From assembly GCA_964415245.1 (NCBI GenBank), contig CAYQAJ010000320.1, forward strand, positions 1 through 5,531: a stretch of 5,531 nucleotides of DNA, written 5' to 3'. The stretch's first letter is position 1, and each line of letters starts with the position of its first letter. The notes beneath the pieces were generated by a model. That model was not told the DNA's origin. It did no database searches and was given only the letters and a program-made list of their open reading frames with translations. A program made the position numbers and the translations under genes. This document shows, piece after piece, positions 1 to 4,933 of this stretch. The DNA comes from CAYQAJ01 sp964415245. Its GTDB lineage: Bacteria > Planctomycetota > Planctomycetia > Pirellulales > Pirellulaceae.

Positions 1-400
1 CACCGCTGCGCTCTTGCTCCTCTTTGAGCACCTTGACCACCGCGTCGAGGTTCTTGTTCGTCTCGCTGAGCGTTTTGCCCTCGGGCGCCACGTCGCGGTC
101 GTGAAAGGCGTAGTACGGGGCGCCGAGCTTTTCGATCAGCTCGAACGCCACCCGCGCCCGGCGGACCGCGTTCTCGACCGACTCGCTGCCGTCGTCCCAC
201 GGCCGGATCATCGTACCCGCCCCAAACGGATCGCTCCCCGTGCCGCGAAACGTGTGCCAGTAGACGACGCTGAAGCGCATGTGCTCCTTCATCGTCTTGC
301 CTTCGACCTTCTCGTCCGGGTTGTACCAGCGGAAGGCGAGCGGGTTCTTCGAGTCGGGCCCTTCGTAGGCGATTGGTTTAATCTCGGGGAAGGCCGTCAT
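1..400 (-). CDS. xylA: Xylose isomerase, N-terminal part (cut by window edge)
   Basis: Partial gene: the first 133 residues are present and the rest lies beyond the left edge (the family is about 435-440 residues). Xylose isomerase converts D-xylose to D-xylulose in the cytoplasm, using two divalent metal ions, at the entry to the pentose phosphate route. The translation starts MTAFPEIKPIAYEG and shows family hallmarks: NPLAFRWYNPDE (residues 19-30), FSVVYWHTF (43-51), GSDPFGAGTM (55-64), RPWD (66-69) and YYAFHDRDVAPEG (96-108). His100 and Asp103 match the catalytic His101/Asp104 pair of the E. coli enzyme. The metal-binding residues lie in the missing part. The ATG at 400-398 aligns with the usual family start; only a weak GTGAG precedes it. 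A hairpin-repeat array lies upstream. No xylulokinase or xylose transporter is visible, so whether it sits in a xylose operon cannot be told. The family call is firm from several separate motifs. Confidence 0.96.
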   Translation of the reverse strand, partial: MTAFPEIKPIAYEGPDSKNPLAFRWYNPDEKVEGKTMKEHMRFSVVYWHTFRGTGSDPFGAGTMIRPWDDGSESVENAVRRARVAFELIEKLGAPYYAFHDRDVAPEGKTLSETNKNLDAVVKVLKEEQERSG

Positions 401-511
401 GGGTGTCTCACGTGGGTGGTAGAGGTGCGACAAGTTAGGGTCACGGAGGTCGTATGTTGCCAGATCGGAGCGCAATGGGCAAGCTACCGGCGCCGCGGAC
501 TTCACCGAGTT

Positions 512-641
512 GTGGCCGGTCTCCCGACCGAGCCACGTGGTGTGCGTTGTGGCCGGTCTCCCGACCGAGCCACGTGGTGTGCATTGTGGCCGGTCTCCTG
601 ACCGAGCCACTGCGCTGTGCCCGGTCTCCCGACCGAGCCAC
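512..641. repeat. Four-copy hairpin repeat array
   Basis: Four direct copies of a 25 bp unit lie at 512-536, 549-573, 586-610 and 617-641. Each unit is an almost perfect inverted repeat: arm GTGGCCGGTC, loop TCCC, arm GACCG plus a bulged A plus GCCAC, giving a 10 bp stem. Copies 1 and 2 are identical. Copy 3 changes only the loop (TCCT). Copy 4 has one arm change (GTGCC). Copies 1-2 and 2-3 are separated by nearly identical 12 bp spacers (gtggtgtgcgtt, gtggtgtgcatt), giving a 37 bp period; the last spacer is 6 bp. The array lies downstream of the sulfatase gene and upstream of xylA, so RNA from the sulfatase promoter would fold into consecutive hairpins. There is no T-run for a classical intrinsic terminator. 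It resembles REP-type or miniature hairpin repeats; its wider distribution is inferred, not shown. Confidence 0.88.
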
Positions 642-660
642 ATTTGTATCGCGTTGAGTC

Positions 661-699
661 GGAGACCTTCGGTCGCGGAATCGGCGGGGTCGGGAGACC
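661..699. repeat. Two further hairpin cores, one in inverted orientation
   Basis: Just past the four-copy array, the core GGTC-GGGA-GACC at 688-699 is the exact reverse complement of the array core GGTC-TCCC-GACC, so this copy points the other way. A related smaller hairpin, GACC-TTC-GGTC, lies at about 664-674. The following accggcgccg (about 697-706) also occurs left of the array at about 486-495, so the block is bracketed by a short shared sequence on both sides. These are likely decayed or partial members of the same repeat family. Confidence 0.6.
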
Positions 700-766
700 G
701 GCGCCGAACTTCGCCCTCGCTAACGCGTCGGGTTTTGATTCCGAATTCTGATTTCCGACTTGCGGC

Positions 767-2167
767 TCACAATTCCAGTTGCGAAGGGGCGGGCTCGAAC
801 TTCGCCTTATGCGCTTCGACGTCGCGGAGCATCTCGGTGATCACATCGGGATGATCGGCCGCCACGTTGCGGCTTTCTCCAGGGTCGTGCTCGACGTTGA
901 ACAACAGCGGCGGATCGTGCTGCTCGGGCTCGGGCTGGCCGTAGCCGCTTTGCGTCGAAAAGTGCATCTTCCACGGGCCCTTGCGGACCGCCATCAGCCG
1001 GTACGCCCGATAGTAGAACAAGAGCTCCCGCTTGCTCGCGCCCTGGCCCAACAGCACGGGGGTCAGGTCGTAGCTGTCCATCACGCGGTCGTCGGGAATC
1101 GGCGCGCCGGCGAGCCCACAAGCGGTGGCGAAGATATCCATCGTGCTGGCGAGCTGCGCACTGGTGGTTCCCGGCGCGATCTTGCCCGGCCACCAGGCGA
1201 TGGTCGGTTCGCGCATGCCCCCTTCCCAGGTGCTTCCCTTGCCGCCGCGCAGCGGACCGGCCGATCCGCCCAGATCGCCGAAGACGAGCCATGGTCCGTT
1301 GTCACTGGTGAAGAATACGACGGTGTTCTCGGCCAGCCCTTCGTCGCGCAGCACATCGAGCACGCGACCGACCGACCAATCGACTTCCTCCACCACGTCG
1401 CCGAACAGGCCGCGGCGGCTCTTGCCCAGAAATGCGTCGGAGGCAAACAGCGGCACGTGCGGCATGGAATGGGCCAGGTAGAGAAAGAACGGTCCCTCTT
1501 TGTGCCCGCGGATGAACTTGACGGCCTCTTCGGTGTAGCGGCGGGTGATCGTTCGCTGATCGGCGGGCCGCTCGATGATCTCCTCGTCGCGCATCAGCGG
1601 CACGTTCCAATACTCAAAGCGCGGATGCAAGAATGCCTCGCGACCCTGGGGAGAGTCGGCCACGCGGTCCATGTCGTTCGAATAGGGGATGCCGAAGTAC
1701 GAATCGAAGCCGTTTCGCGTCGGCAGGAACGGCGGCAGATGCCCCAAGTGCCACTTGCCTACGCACGCGGTAGCGTAGCCCTTGGCCTTGAGCGCCTCGG
1801 CCAGCGTGATTTCGCCAGCCGGAATGCCCCCCTTGGAATTGGGAAACAGCACCCGACGCCTGCCGCTGCACATGCCGCTTCGTTGCGGAAGGCGGCCCGT
1901 CAAGAGCGCGGCCCGGCTCGGCGTACACACCGGCGCGGCCGAATAGAACTGGGTGAGCTTCATTCCCTCGGCCGCCATGCGATCGAGGTTTGGCGTGCGG
2001 ATCGTCGGATGCCCGAAGCATCCCAAATCGCCGTAGCCCAGGTCGTCGCTGAAGATGACGACGACATTGGGCGGCCGGGACTCGTTGTCGTCGCAGCGGC
2101 CGAAGCGAGCGGCAAACGACGACGCAACGAGCGTCGCCAGTAGGGTCAGATGGAGAGTACGTGGCAT
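767..2167 (-). CDS. Exported sulfatase, arylsulfatase-A-like (formylglycine-dependent)
   Basis: A complete 466-residue protein that hydrolyses sulfate esters. The N-terminus (MPRTLHLTLLATLVASSFAA) looks like a Sec signal peptide cut near residue 20, so it should act outside the cytoplasm. Sulfatase landmarks appear in order: metal-binding DD at 41-42 (FSDDLGYGD); the signature CTPSRAALLTG at 81-91, with Cys81 the residue converted to formylglycine; GKWHLG at 137-142 (Lys138, His140); His233 in AHSMPHVP; TSDNG at 287-291 (metal ligands Asp289, Asn290); and GGKGSTWEGG with Lys310. The overall layout (SGMCSGRRRVLFPNSKGG, FGIPYSNDMDR, PPLLF) resembles animal arylsulfatase A more than choline or heparan sulfatases, but the natural substrate cannot be read from sequence. 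The start is supported by GAGGGGG nine bases upstream. Length is normal and all catalytic residues are present. A formylglycine-generating enzyme must be encoded elsewhere. An SDR gene lies 138 bp upstream on the same strand. Confidence 0.95.
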   Translation of the reverse strand: MPRTLHLTLLATLVASSFAARFGRCDDNESRPPNVVVIFSDDLGYGDLGCFGHPTIRTPNLDRMAAEGMKLTQFYSAAPVCTPSRAALLTGRLPQRSGMCSGRRRVLFPNSKGGIPAGEITLAEALKAKGYATACVGKWHLGHLPPFLPTRNGFDSYFGIPYSNDMDRVADSPQGREAFLHPRFEYWNVPLMRDEEIIERPADQRTITRRYTEEAVKFIRGHKEGPFFLYLAHSMPHVPLFASDAFLGKSRRGLFGDVVEEVDWSVGRVLDVLRDEGLAENTVVFFTSDNGPWLVFGDLGGSAGPLRGGKGSTWEGGMREPTIAWWPGKIAPGTTSAQLASTMDIFATACGLAGAPIPDDRVMDSYDLTPVLLGQGASKRELLFYYRAYRLMAVRKGPWKMHFSTQSGYGQPEPEQHDPPLLFNVEHDPGESRNVAADHPDVITEMLRDVEAHKAKFEPAPSQLEL

Positions 2168-2176
2168 CGCAAGAAT

Positions 2177-2183
2177 CCCCCTC
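2177..2183 (-). promoter_or_regulatory. Ribosome binding site of the sulfatase gene
   Basis: On the minus strand the sequence GAGGGGG ends nine bases before the ATG at 2167-2165. This is a strong purine-rich Shine-Dalgarno-like site and supports that start, which also gives a well-formed signal peptide. Confidence 0.6.
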
Positions 2184-2273
2184 GTTGGCTGGCCGCCTCT
2201 TCGCCGCAGCGAGCGCTACGGCATAAGCATGGTAACCTCCGACCGATCGTCAGTTCCAGGATTCATGTTCAGG

Positions 2274-2301
2274 TTTCCGCTCTCCGCTCTCCGCTTTCCC
2301 T
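2274..2301. repeat. Heptamer tandem repeat, four units
   Basis: Four 7 bp units follow each other without gaps: tttccgc, tctccgc, tctccgc, tttccct (2274-2280, 2281-2287, 2288-2294, 2295-2301). On the minus strand this is a purine-only-rich run of GCGGAGA / GCGGAAA units. It starts five bases downstream of the SDR stop codon and lies within the 138 bp SDR-sulfatase gap. Purine/pyrimidine strand asymmetry is strong here. Its function is unknown; such microsatellite-like runs can expand or shrink by slippage. Confidence 0.75.
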
Positions 2302-2305
2302 CGAC

Positions 2306-3127
2306 TCACGAATACCGCCCCAGTATCCAATCGCCCAGGCTCGGCCAGAGCTGCGAGATCGCGAACAGGACCTTTGCTTTCGCGGGCACGACAAGCTCGG
2401 GCCGCCGGCGCTCGCACGCTTTCAGAATCCGCGCGGCGAGCCAGTGCGGGTCGATGCGGCGAAGTCGGGCACCGCCGCCAGGCTTGCGCGCCGATGCCGG
2501 CAGGTCGGCGGCCTGCTCTTCGTAGCGACGACCGGCGTCTTCTCGCGCGATCGGCCCAGGGCATACCAGCAGCACGTGTACTCCCTGCGGCCCGAGCGAC
2601 AACCGAAGCTGCTGCGAGTAGGCGGCCAGTGCAAACTTGCTCGCCGGGTACGCACCCAACACCGGCATCGCGGTCTTGGATGCCAGCGAGCCGATGTTCA
2701 CCAAGTGCCCATGGCTGCGAATCAGGTGGGGCGCCGCCTGTTGCACGCAGCGCACGACCGACAGGAAGTTCGCCTCGAGCAGCTCCTGGAATTGCTGGGG
2801 CGTGGTGGCGAGCGCTTCGCTGCGCGTCGAGCGCCCGGCGCTATTGACCAAGAGGTCGAGCCGCCCGAATGCCTTGATCGAGCGCTCGAACAGCGCGGCC
2901 ACGTCGTCGTCGCGAGTAACGTCGGTGGGAACGGCGAGCACGTTGTCGCCGCCGTGTCCGAGTGTCTCTCCACCCGCCAGGCTCCGCGCAGCTTCATCGA
3001 GCCGGTCAGCGTCGCGGGCGGCAAGTGCAACCTTCGCGCCGTGGGCGACGAGCGCTTGCGCGATCGCCAGGCCAAGCCCCGACGATGCACCGGTGACGAC
3101 CGCGACCTTGTTTTGCCAATAGCTCAT
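2306..3127 (-). CDS. Short-chain dehydrogenase/reductase (SDR), classical type
   Basis: A 273-residue NAD(P)-dependent oxidoreductase with a single Rossmann domain. The cofactor motif TGASSGLG is at 12-19. An arginine, Arg38 in AARD, follows the second strand, which often favours NADP(H) over NAD(H). The structural motif is NSAG at 95-98 (usually NNAG). The full catalytic tetrad is present: Asn120, Ser147, Tyr160 and Lys164 (YPASK). CPGP at 189-192 is the usual loop after the active site. The C-terminal 25 residues (from about VLFAISQLW) are hydrophobic and could bind substrate or touch the membrane, as in DHRS7-like and other lipid- or steroid-related SDRs. The substrate cannot be assigned. 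The ATG at 3127-3125 gives the standard short lead-in before the first strand, though no clear Shine-Dalgarno sequence is visible. The sulfatase gene follows 138 bp downstream on the same strand; co-transcription is possible but not shown. Confidence 0.94.
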   Translation of the reverse strand: MSYWQNKVAVVTGASSGLGLAIAQALVAHGAKVALAARDADRLDEAARSLAGGETLGHGGDNVLAVPTDVTRDDDVAALFERSIKAFGRLDLLVNSAGRSTRSEALATTPQQFQELLEANFLSVVRCVQQAAPHLIRSHGHLVNIGSLASKTAMPVLGAYPASKFALAAYSQQLRLSLGPQGVHVLLVCPGPIAREDAGRRYEEQAADLPASARKPGGGARLRRIDPHWLAARILKACERRRPELVVPAKAKVLFAISQLWPSLGDWILGRYS

Positions 3128-3298
3128 GCGCGCCAGCGAGAGTTCGGGAAGATCGTGCCTTCCAATCCGCCGTTAGGTTGTAGCACGCCGGCGCAATGAG
3201 GGACAGTTCCGACGCTCGCAGGGGAGAGCGCGCCGGCGATGCGGGCAGTAAGGGGGGCACATGGAGGCGCGATTCGGACGACGGCCGTGGTCCCCGGG
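3128..3298. other. Intergenic gap between response regulator and SDR genes
   Basis: A 171 bp GC-rich gap that must contain the 5' region of the SDR gene. I see no gene and no convincing promoter or terminator. A small inverted repeat (GGAAG at 3147-3151, CTTCC at 3159-3163, 7-base loop) lies about 20-35 bases upstream of the SDR start. It could be an operator or chance. Confidence 0.4.
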
Positions 3299-3748
3299 TC
3301 AGATTGCCGTCGGCAGCAGCACGTCGTTGAGCCAGAAGCGTTTGAGCTCCTTGACCACCGACAGAAACTTGTCGAGATTCATCGGCTTCTCGATGTACGC
3401 CTCGACTTGCAGCTTCTCGGCGGCCTCCTTGTCGTCCGGATCCGTCGAAGCCGTCATCACCACGACCGGAATCGATCGTAGCGAGTCGTTGGCCCGTATC
3501 TCGGCCAGCACCTCGTGGCCGTCTTTCTTCGGCAGCAGGAGATCCAAAAGGACTAGGTCGGGTCGCGGAGCGCGGGCGAAGCGGCCGCGGCGGTGCAGGA
3601 ACTCAATCGCCTCCTCGCCGTCGAAGCACATCGTCAGACGGTGCTTGATTTGCCCGTTGGTCAGCGCGCCGATCGTCAGGCGCACGTCGACCAGGCTATC
3701 CTCGACGAGGAGAATCTCCATCGGGCGACCGATTACGTCGCTGCTCAT
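3299..3748 (-). CDS. Single-domain response regulator, CheY/Rcp1-like
   Basis: A 149-residue stand-alone receiver domain with no DNA-binding or enzymatic output domain. It would accept phosphate from a histidine kinase and act by protein-protein contact or as a phosphorelay step in the cytoplasm. All receiver landmarks are present (numbered from the chosen start): acidic pair Glu16-Asp17 (ILLVEDS), phospho-acceptor Asp69 in LLDLLLPKKDG, Thr99 in VVMTAS, and Lys121-Pro122 in YIEKP. The segment FLHRRGRFARAPRPDLVLLDL closely follows the Rcp1 subgroup, known as the cyanobacterial phytochrome partner and common beside PAS-type kinases. I chose the ATG at 3748-3746 because it leaves a short lead before the first strand; an in-frame ATG at 3811 would add 21 atypical residues reaching into the upstream repeat. 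An ATG at 3721 is also possible. No kinase is visible in the window, so its partner is unknown. A hemerythrin-like gene lies upstream on the same strand. Confidence 0.94.
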   Translation of the reverse strand: MSSDVIGRPMEILLVEDSLVDVRLTIGALTNGQIKHRLTMCFDGEEAIEFLHRRGRFARAPRPDLVLLDLLLPKKDGHEVLAEIRANDSLRSIPVVVMTASTDPDDKEAAEKLQVEAYIEKPMNLDKFLSVVKELKRFWLNDVLLPTAI

Positions 3749-3811
3749 CGTGTGCGCTTTCTTTCCCCGCCGGTAGAATGTCGTGAGGCCGGCTTGCCGT
3801 ACGACGTGCAA

Positions 3812-3869
3812 CCTTCAGGCAGATAGGAATGTCTGCCCCACCTTCAGGCAGACAAGAATGTCTGCCCCA
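3812..3869. repeat. 29 bp tandem hairpin repeat, two copies
   Basis: Two head-to-tail 29 bp units occupy 3812-3840 and 3841-3869 and match at 27 of 29 positions. Each forms a hairpin. In copy 2 it is GGCAGACA, loop AGAA, TGTCTGCC (3847-3866), a perfect 8 bp stem. In copy 1 it is GGCAGATA, loop GGAA, TGTCTGCC (3818-3837), with one G-U pair in RNA. The pair lies between the hemerythrin-like stop codon and the response-regulator start, so any joint transcript would carry both hairpins. There is no T-run, so a rho-independent terminator is unlikely; transcript stabilisation, attenuation or a mobile miniature repeat are options. A smaller hairpin (TTGCCGT / ACGTGCAA, 3794-3811) directly adjoins the array. 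Confidence 0.85.
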
Positions 3870-3876
3870 CGTCGCC

Positions 3877-4353
3877 CTAATCGCCTACGCCAATGTCGTC
3901 GTCGAGGGCCTGCAGGATCAATTCTGTTTCGTCGGTCTCGTGCTCTTTCAGCCGCTGGTAGAACAAGAGGAAATCTTGCGCCACGCTGTGGACGCGGCGG
4001 CGCGCCTGCCGCCCGAGTCGCATCGATTCCGCTTCCTCCGCGATCGAGCAGATTTCCAGATAGAGCGTCTCGTGCTCGGATCGCAGCGCCATGGCGCGCT
4101 CGCTCAATCGCGGCGCCTCGTCGACGGCATGCTCGAAGTAGCCGTACGCCTCTTCCAAGGCGAAGTGAAATGCGAGCTGGTCGCGCACCAGCACCAACAA
4201 CTCCGCCAGGGAACCGGACGACGCCGGAGACGCCTTGACGCGCCGACACGCGGACTCGGACCGCTTGAGAAGCTGGGTCAACTCGCGGTTGTCTTCCTTG
4301 ATTTCCTGAAGGAAGGCCGCGTTGACGGTAACGGTGCTGGTTACGATCGCCAT
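3877..4353 (-). CDS. Hemerythrin-like (HHE-type) four-helix protein
   Basis: A 158-residue soluble helical protein with spaced His/Glu metal-ligand motifs of the hemerythrin/HHE group, which binds a di-iron centre and serves in oxygen, NO or iron handling and redox sensing. Visible candidate ligands are HxxxE at His63-Glu67 (AFHFALEE), His94 in SEHETLY, and HxxxE at His138-Glu142 (KEHETDE). The first helix reads DNRELTQLL, with Asn22 where many family members have a histidine (DH-x-x-L), so the full five-histidine set is not there. His75 (FEHAV) might help. It ends with an acidic tail (ALDDDIGVGD). The start at 4353-4351 is preceded by GGGAG with eight-base spacing; an in-frame ATG at 4407 lacks this support. 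It has no signal peptide or membrane segment. A response-regulator gene follows 128 bp downstream, which suggests but does not prove a signalling link. Family assignment is moderate because it rests on motif spacing and helix pattern. Confidence 0.8.
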   Translation of the reverse strand: MAIVTSTVTVNAAFLQEIKEDNRELTQLLKRSESACRRVKASPASSGSLAELLVLVRDQLAFHFALEEAYGYFEHAVDEAPRLSERAMALRSEHETLYLEICSIAEEAESMRLGRQARRRVHSVAQDFLLFYQRLKEHETDETELILQALDDDIGVGD

Positions 4354-4361
4354 CGCGTCGT

Positions 4362-4366
4362 CTCCC
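4362..4366 (-). promoter_or_regulatory. Ribosome binding site of the hemerythrin-like gene
   Basis: Minus-strand GGGAG lies eight bases before the ATG at 4353-4351. This good Shine-Dalgarno match decides the start in favour of the 158-residue protein over the in-frame ATG at 4407. Confidence 0.65.
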
Positions 4367-4686
4367 ATGACGCCCCACTGCACCCGACGCTGGGCTACGT
4401 GCCGCAACGGTGCAGTCAGGTGGGTATCAAGTTACAACCGCATGTCCGCGAGGAGCTACGCACCTGCGCTCGCCGGTCGATATGCCAAGGTGTTACGCGT
4501 CGAGGGGAGTCCGACGAGAAGGGAACACCGAACAATCCTATCACCAAGCCGACGAATCGTCAAAGGAAAGTCGGCTCGCTTCGCTGAGCGACCCCAGACG
4601 GCCGCGAATGCGTAGACTACCCCTGCGGCACCACGCAACAACCCCTCCGTAGCGGCAGACGCAATGAGCCAGCGGAATGTGGCAAT

Positions 4687-4827
4687 CTACGCAGCACTCT
4701 CAGGGATTACCCGCACGAAATCACCGGGGCCGACTGCGTTCGCCAACGTTTCCCCGATGACGGAAGCGAGTGCAACTGCCGTGCCGCACGGCGGTGTAGC
4801 GACCAGAAACGGCCAATCAATAACGGA
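4687..4827 (-). pseudogene. Possible remnant of a coding region
   Basis: On the minus strand, 46 codons stay open between two TAG stops and read like a folded-protein fragment: DWPFLVATPPCGTAVAL, then ASVIGETLANAVGPGDF, then VRVIPESAA before the stop. It mixes hydrophobic runs with G/P turns, unlike the Arg/Pro/Ala-rich shadows typical of this DNA. There is no ATG, GTG or TTG near its beginning, and a stop sits immediately upstream in frame. I do not recognise a family. It could be the decayed end of a lost gene, or chance. Confidence 0.2.
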
Positions 4828-4849
4828 CTAAAGACCGGGAGAATTGGAC

Positions 4850-4866
4850 TTCCGCCTTCGCGGGAA
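4850..4866. repeat. Small hairpin, possible interspersed repeat
   Basis: The sequence TTCCGC, loop CTTC, GCGGGAA can fold into a stem of about six pairs with one bulged G, and is followed by tgacgacgggg. It resembles the 'attcccgccttcgcgggaatgac' type of interspersed hairpin seen in many bacterial genomes. It lies about 65 bp beyond the oxidoreductase stop codon. Without a T-run in the direction of transcription it is a poor intrinsic terminator. Confidence 0.4.
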
Positions 4867-4891
4867 TGACGACGGGGCGAGGTCAGCTCAG

Positions 4892-4933
4892 CAACGGACC
4901 ACGGAAAACTTACAACGCACTACGGACAACTTC
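4892..4933. repeat. 21 bp degenerate tandem repeat at the oxidoreductase stop codon
   Basis: Two adjacent 21 bp units (4892-4912 and 4913-4933) match at 17 of 21 positions; the shared pattern is caacg-n-ac-n-acgga-n-aactt. The second unit overlaps the first two bases of the region complementary to the oxidoreductase stop codon (4932-4934). It is unrelated in sequence to the other repeats in the window. Confidence 0.6.

Larger units (their letters stand above)
401..766. other. Intergenic gap with repeats, no gene seen
   Basis: This gap separates the 5' end of xylA from the 3' end of the sulfatase gene. Reading frames that stay open through it consist of translated repeat sequence (recurrent R-S-P-D-R-A-T or A-R-S-G-D-R patterns) and are not credible proteins. 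It must hold the xylA promoter near 400-500, but no clear -35/-10 pair is visible. A degenerate 13 bp direct repeat occurs at 737-749 and 750-762 (gattccgaattct / gatttccgacttg), just after the sulfatase stop. The hairpin array inside the gap is listed separately. Confidence 0.7.
4367..4931. other. Long intergenic gap, no convincing gene
   Basis: About 565 bp between the hemerythrin-like gene and the oxidoreductase. It must hold the promoter of the hemerythrin-like gene and the 3' region of the oxidoreductase gene. By eye it is less GC-rich than the genes around it. Open frames here are short and lack family motifs. A 55-codon plus-strand frame (ATG at 4664 to TAA at 4831) has no clear ribosome site. 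A 46-codon minus-strand stretch overlapping it looks more protein-like but has no start codon. A perfect 6 bp palindromic hairpin (GCCGTG-CCG-CACGGC) lies at 4778-4792. No tRNA, rRNA or riboswitch signature was recognised. Confidence 0.6.

Noticed and set aside
512..641. CRISPR array
   Set aside because: The repeats are regularly spaced, but the units are 25 bp with spacers of only 12 or 6 bp, and the two 12 bp spacers are nearly the same sequence. No cas genes are nearby. It is a tandem hairpin repeat.
14..657. Open frames across the xylA 5' end and the repeat array on both strands
   Set aside because: The left part is antisense to xylA and the right part is translated hairpin repeat with recurring short peptide patterns, so these are not credible genes.
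779..2143. 454-codon open frame on the plus strand
   Set aside because: It lies wholly opposite the sulfatase gene, which has a signal peptide, a ribosome site and every catalytic motif. The plus-strand product has no recognisable domain and is a high-GC antisense shadow.
2150..3199. 349-codon open frame on the plus strand
   Set aside because: It runs antisense through the start of the sulfatase gene and the whole SDR gene, is rich in Arg/Ala/Gln and shows no family motif. The SDR has an intact catalytic tetrad in the minus frame.
3749..3811. N-terminal extension of the response regulator to the ATG at 3811
   Set aside because: It would add 21 basic residues not seen in receiver domains and would butt directly against the 29 bp repeat. 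The ATG at 3748 gives the standard domain start.
4664..4831. 55-residue plus-strand small protein
   Set aside because: It has an ATG and a stop, but no good ribosome site, a Thr/Ala/Ser-rich sequence without features, and it overlaps an antisense frame that looks more protein-like. There is not enough support to list it as a gene.
4778..4866. Rho-independent terminator for the oxidoreductase gene
   Set aside because: Two hairpins are present (4778-4792 and 4850-4866) but neither is followed by a T-run on the minus strand, so they do not meet the pattern for an intrinsic terminator.
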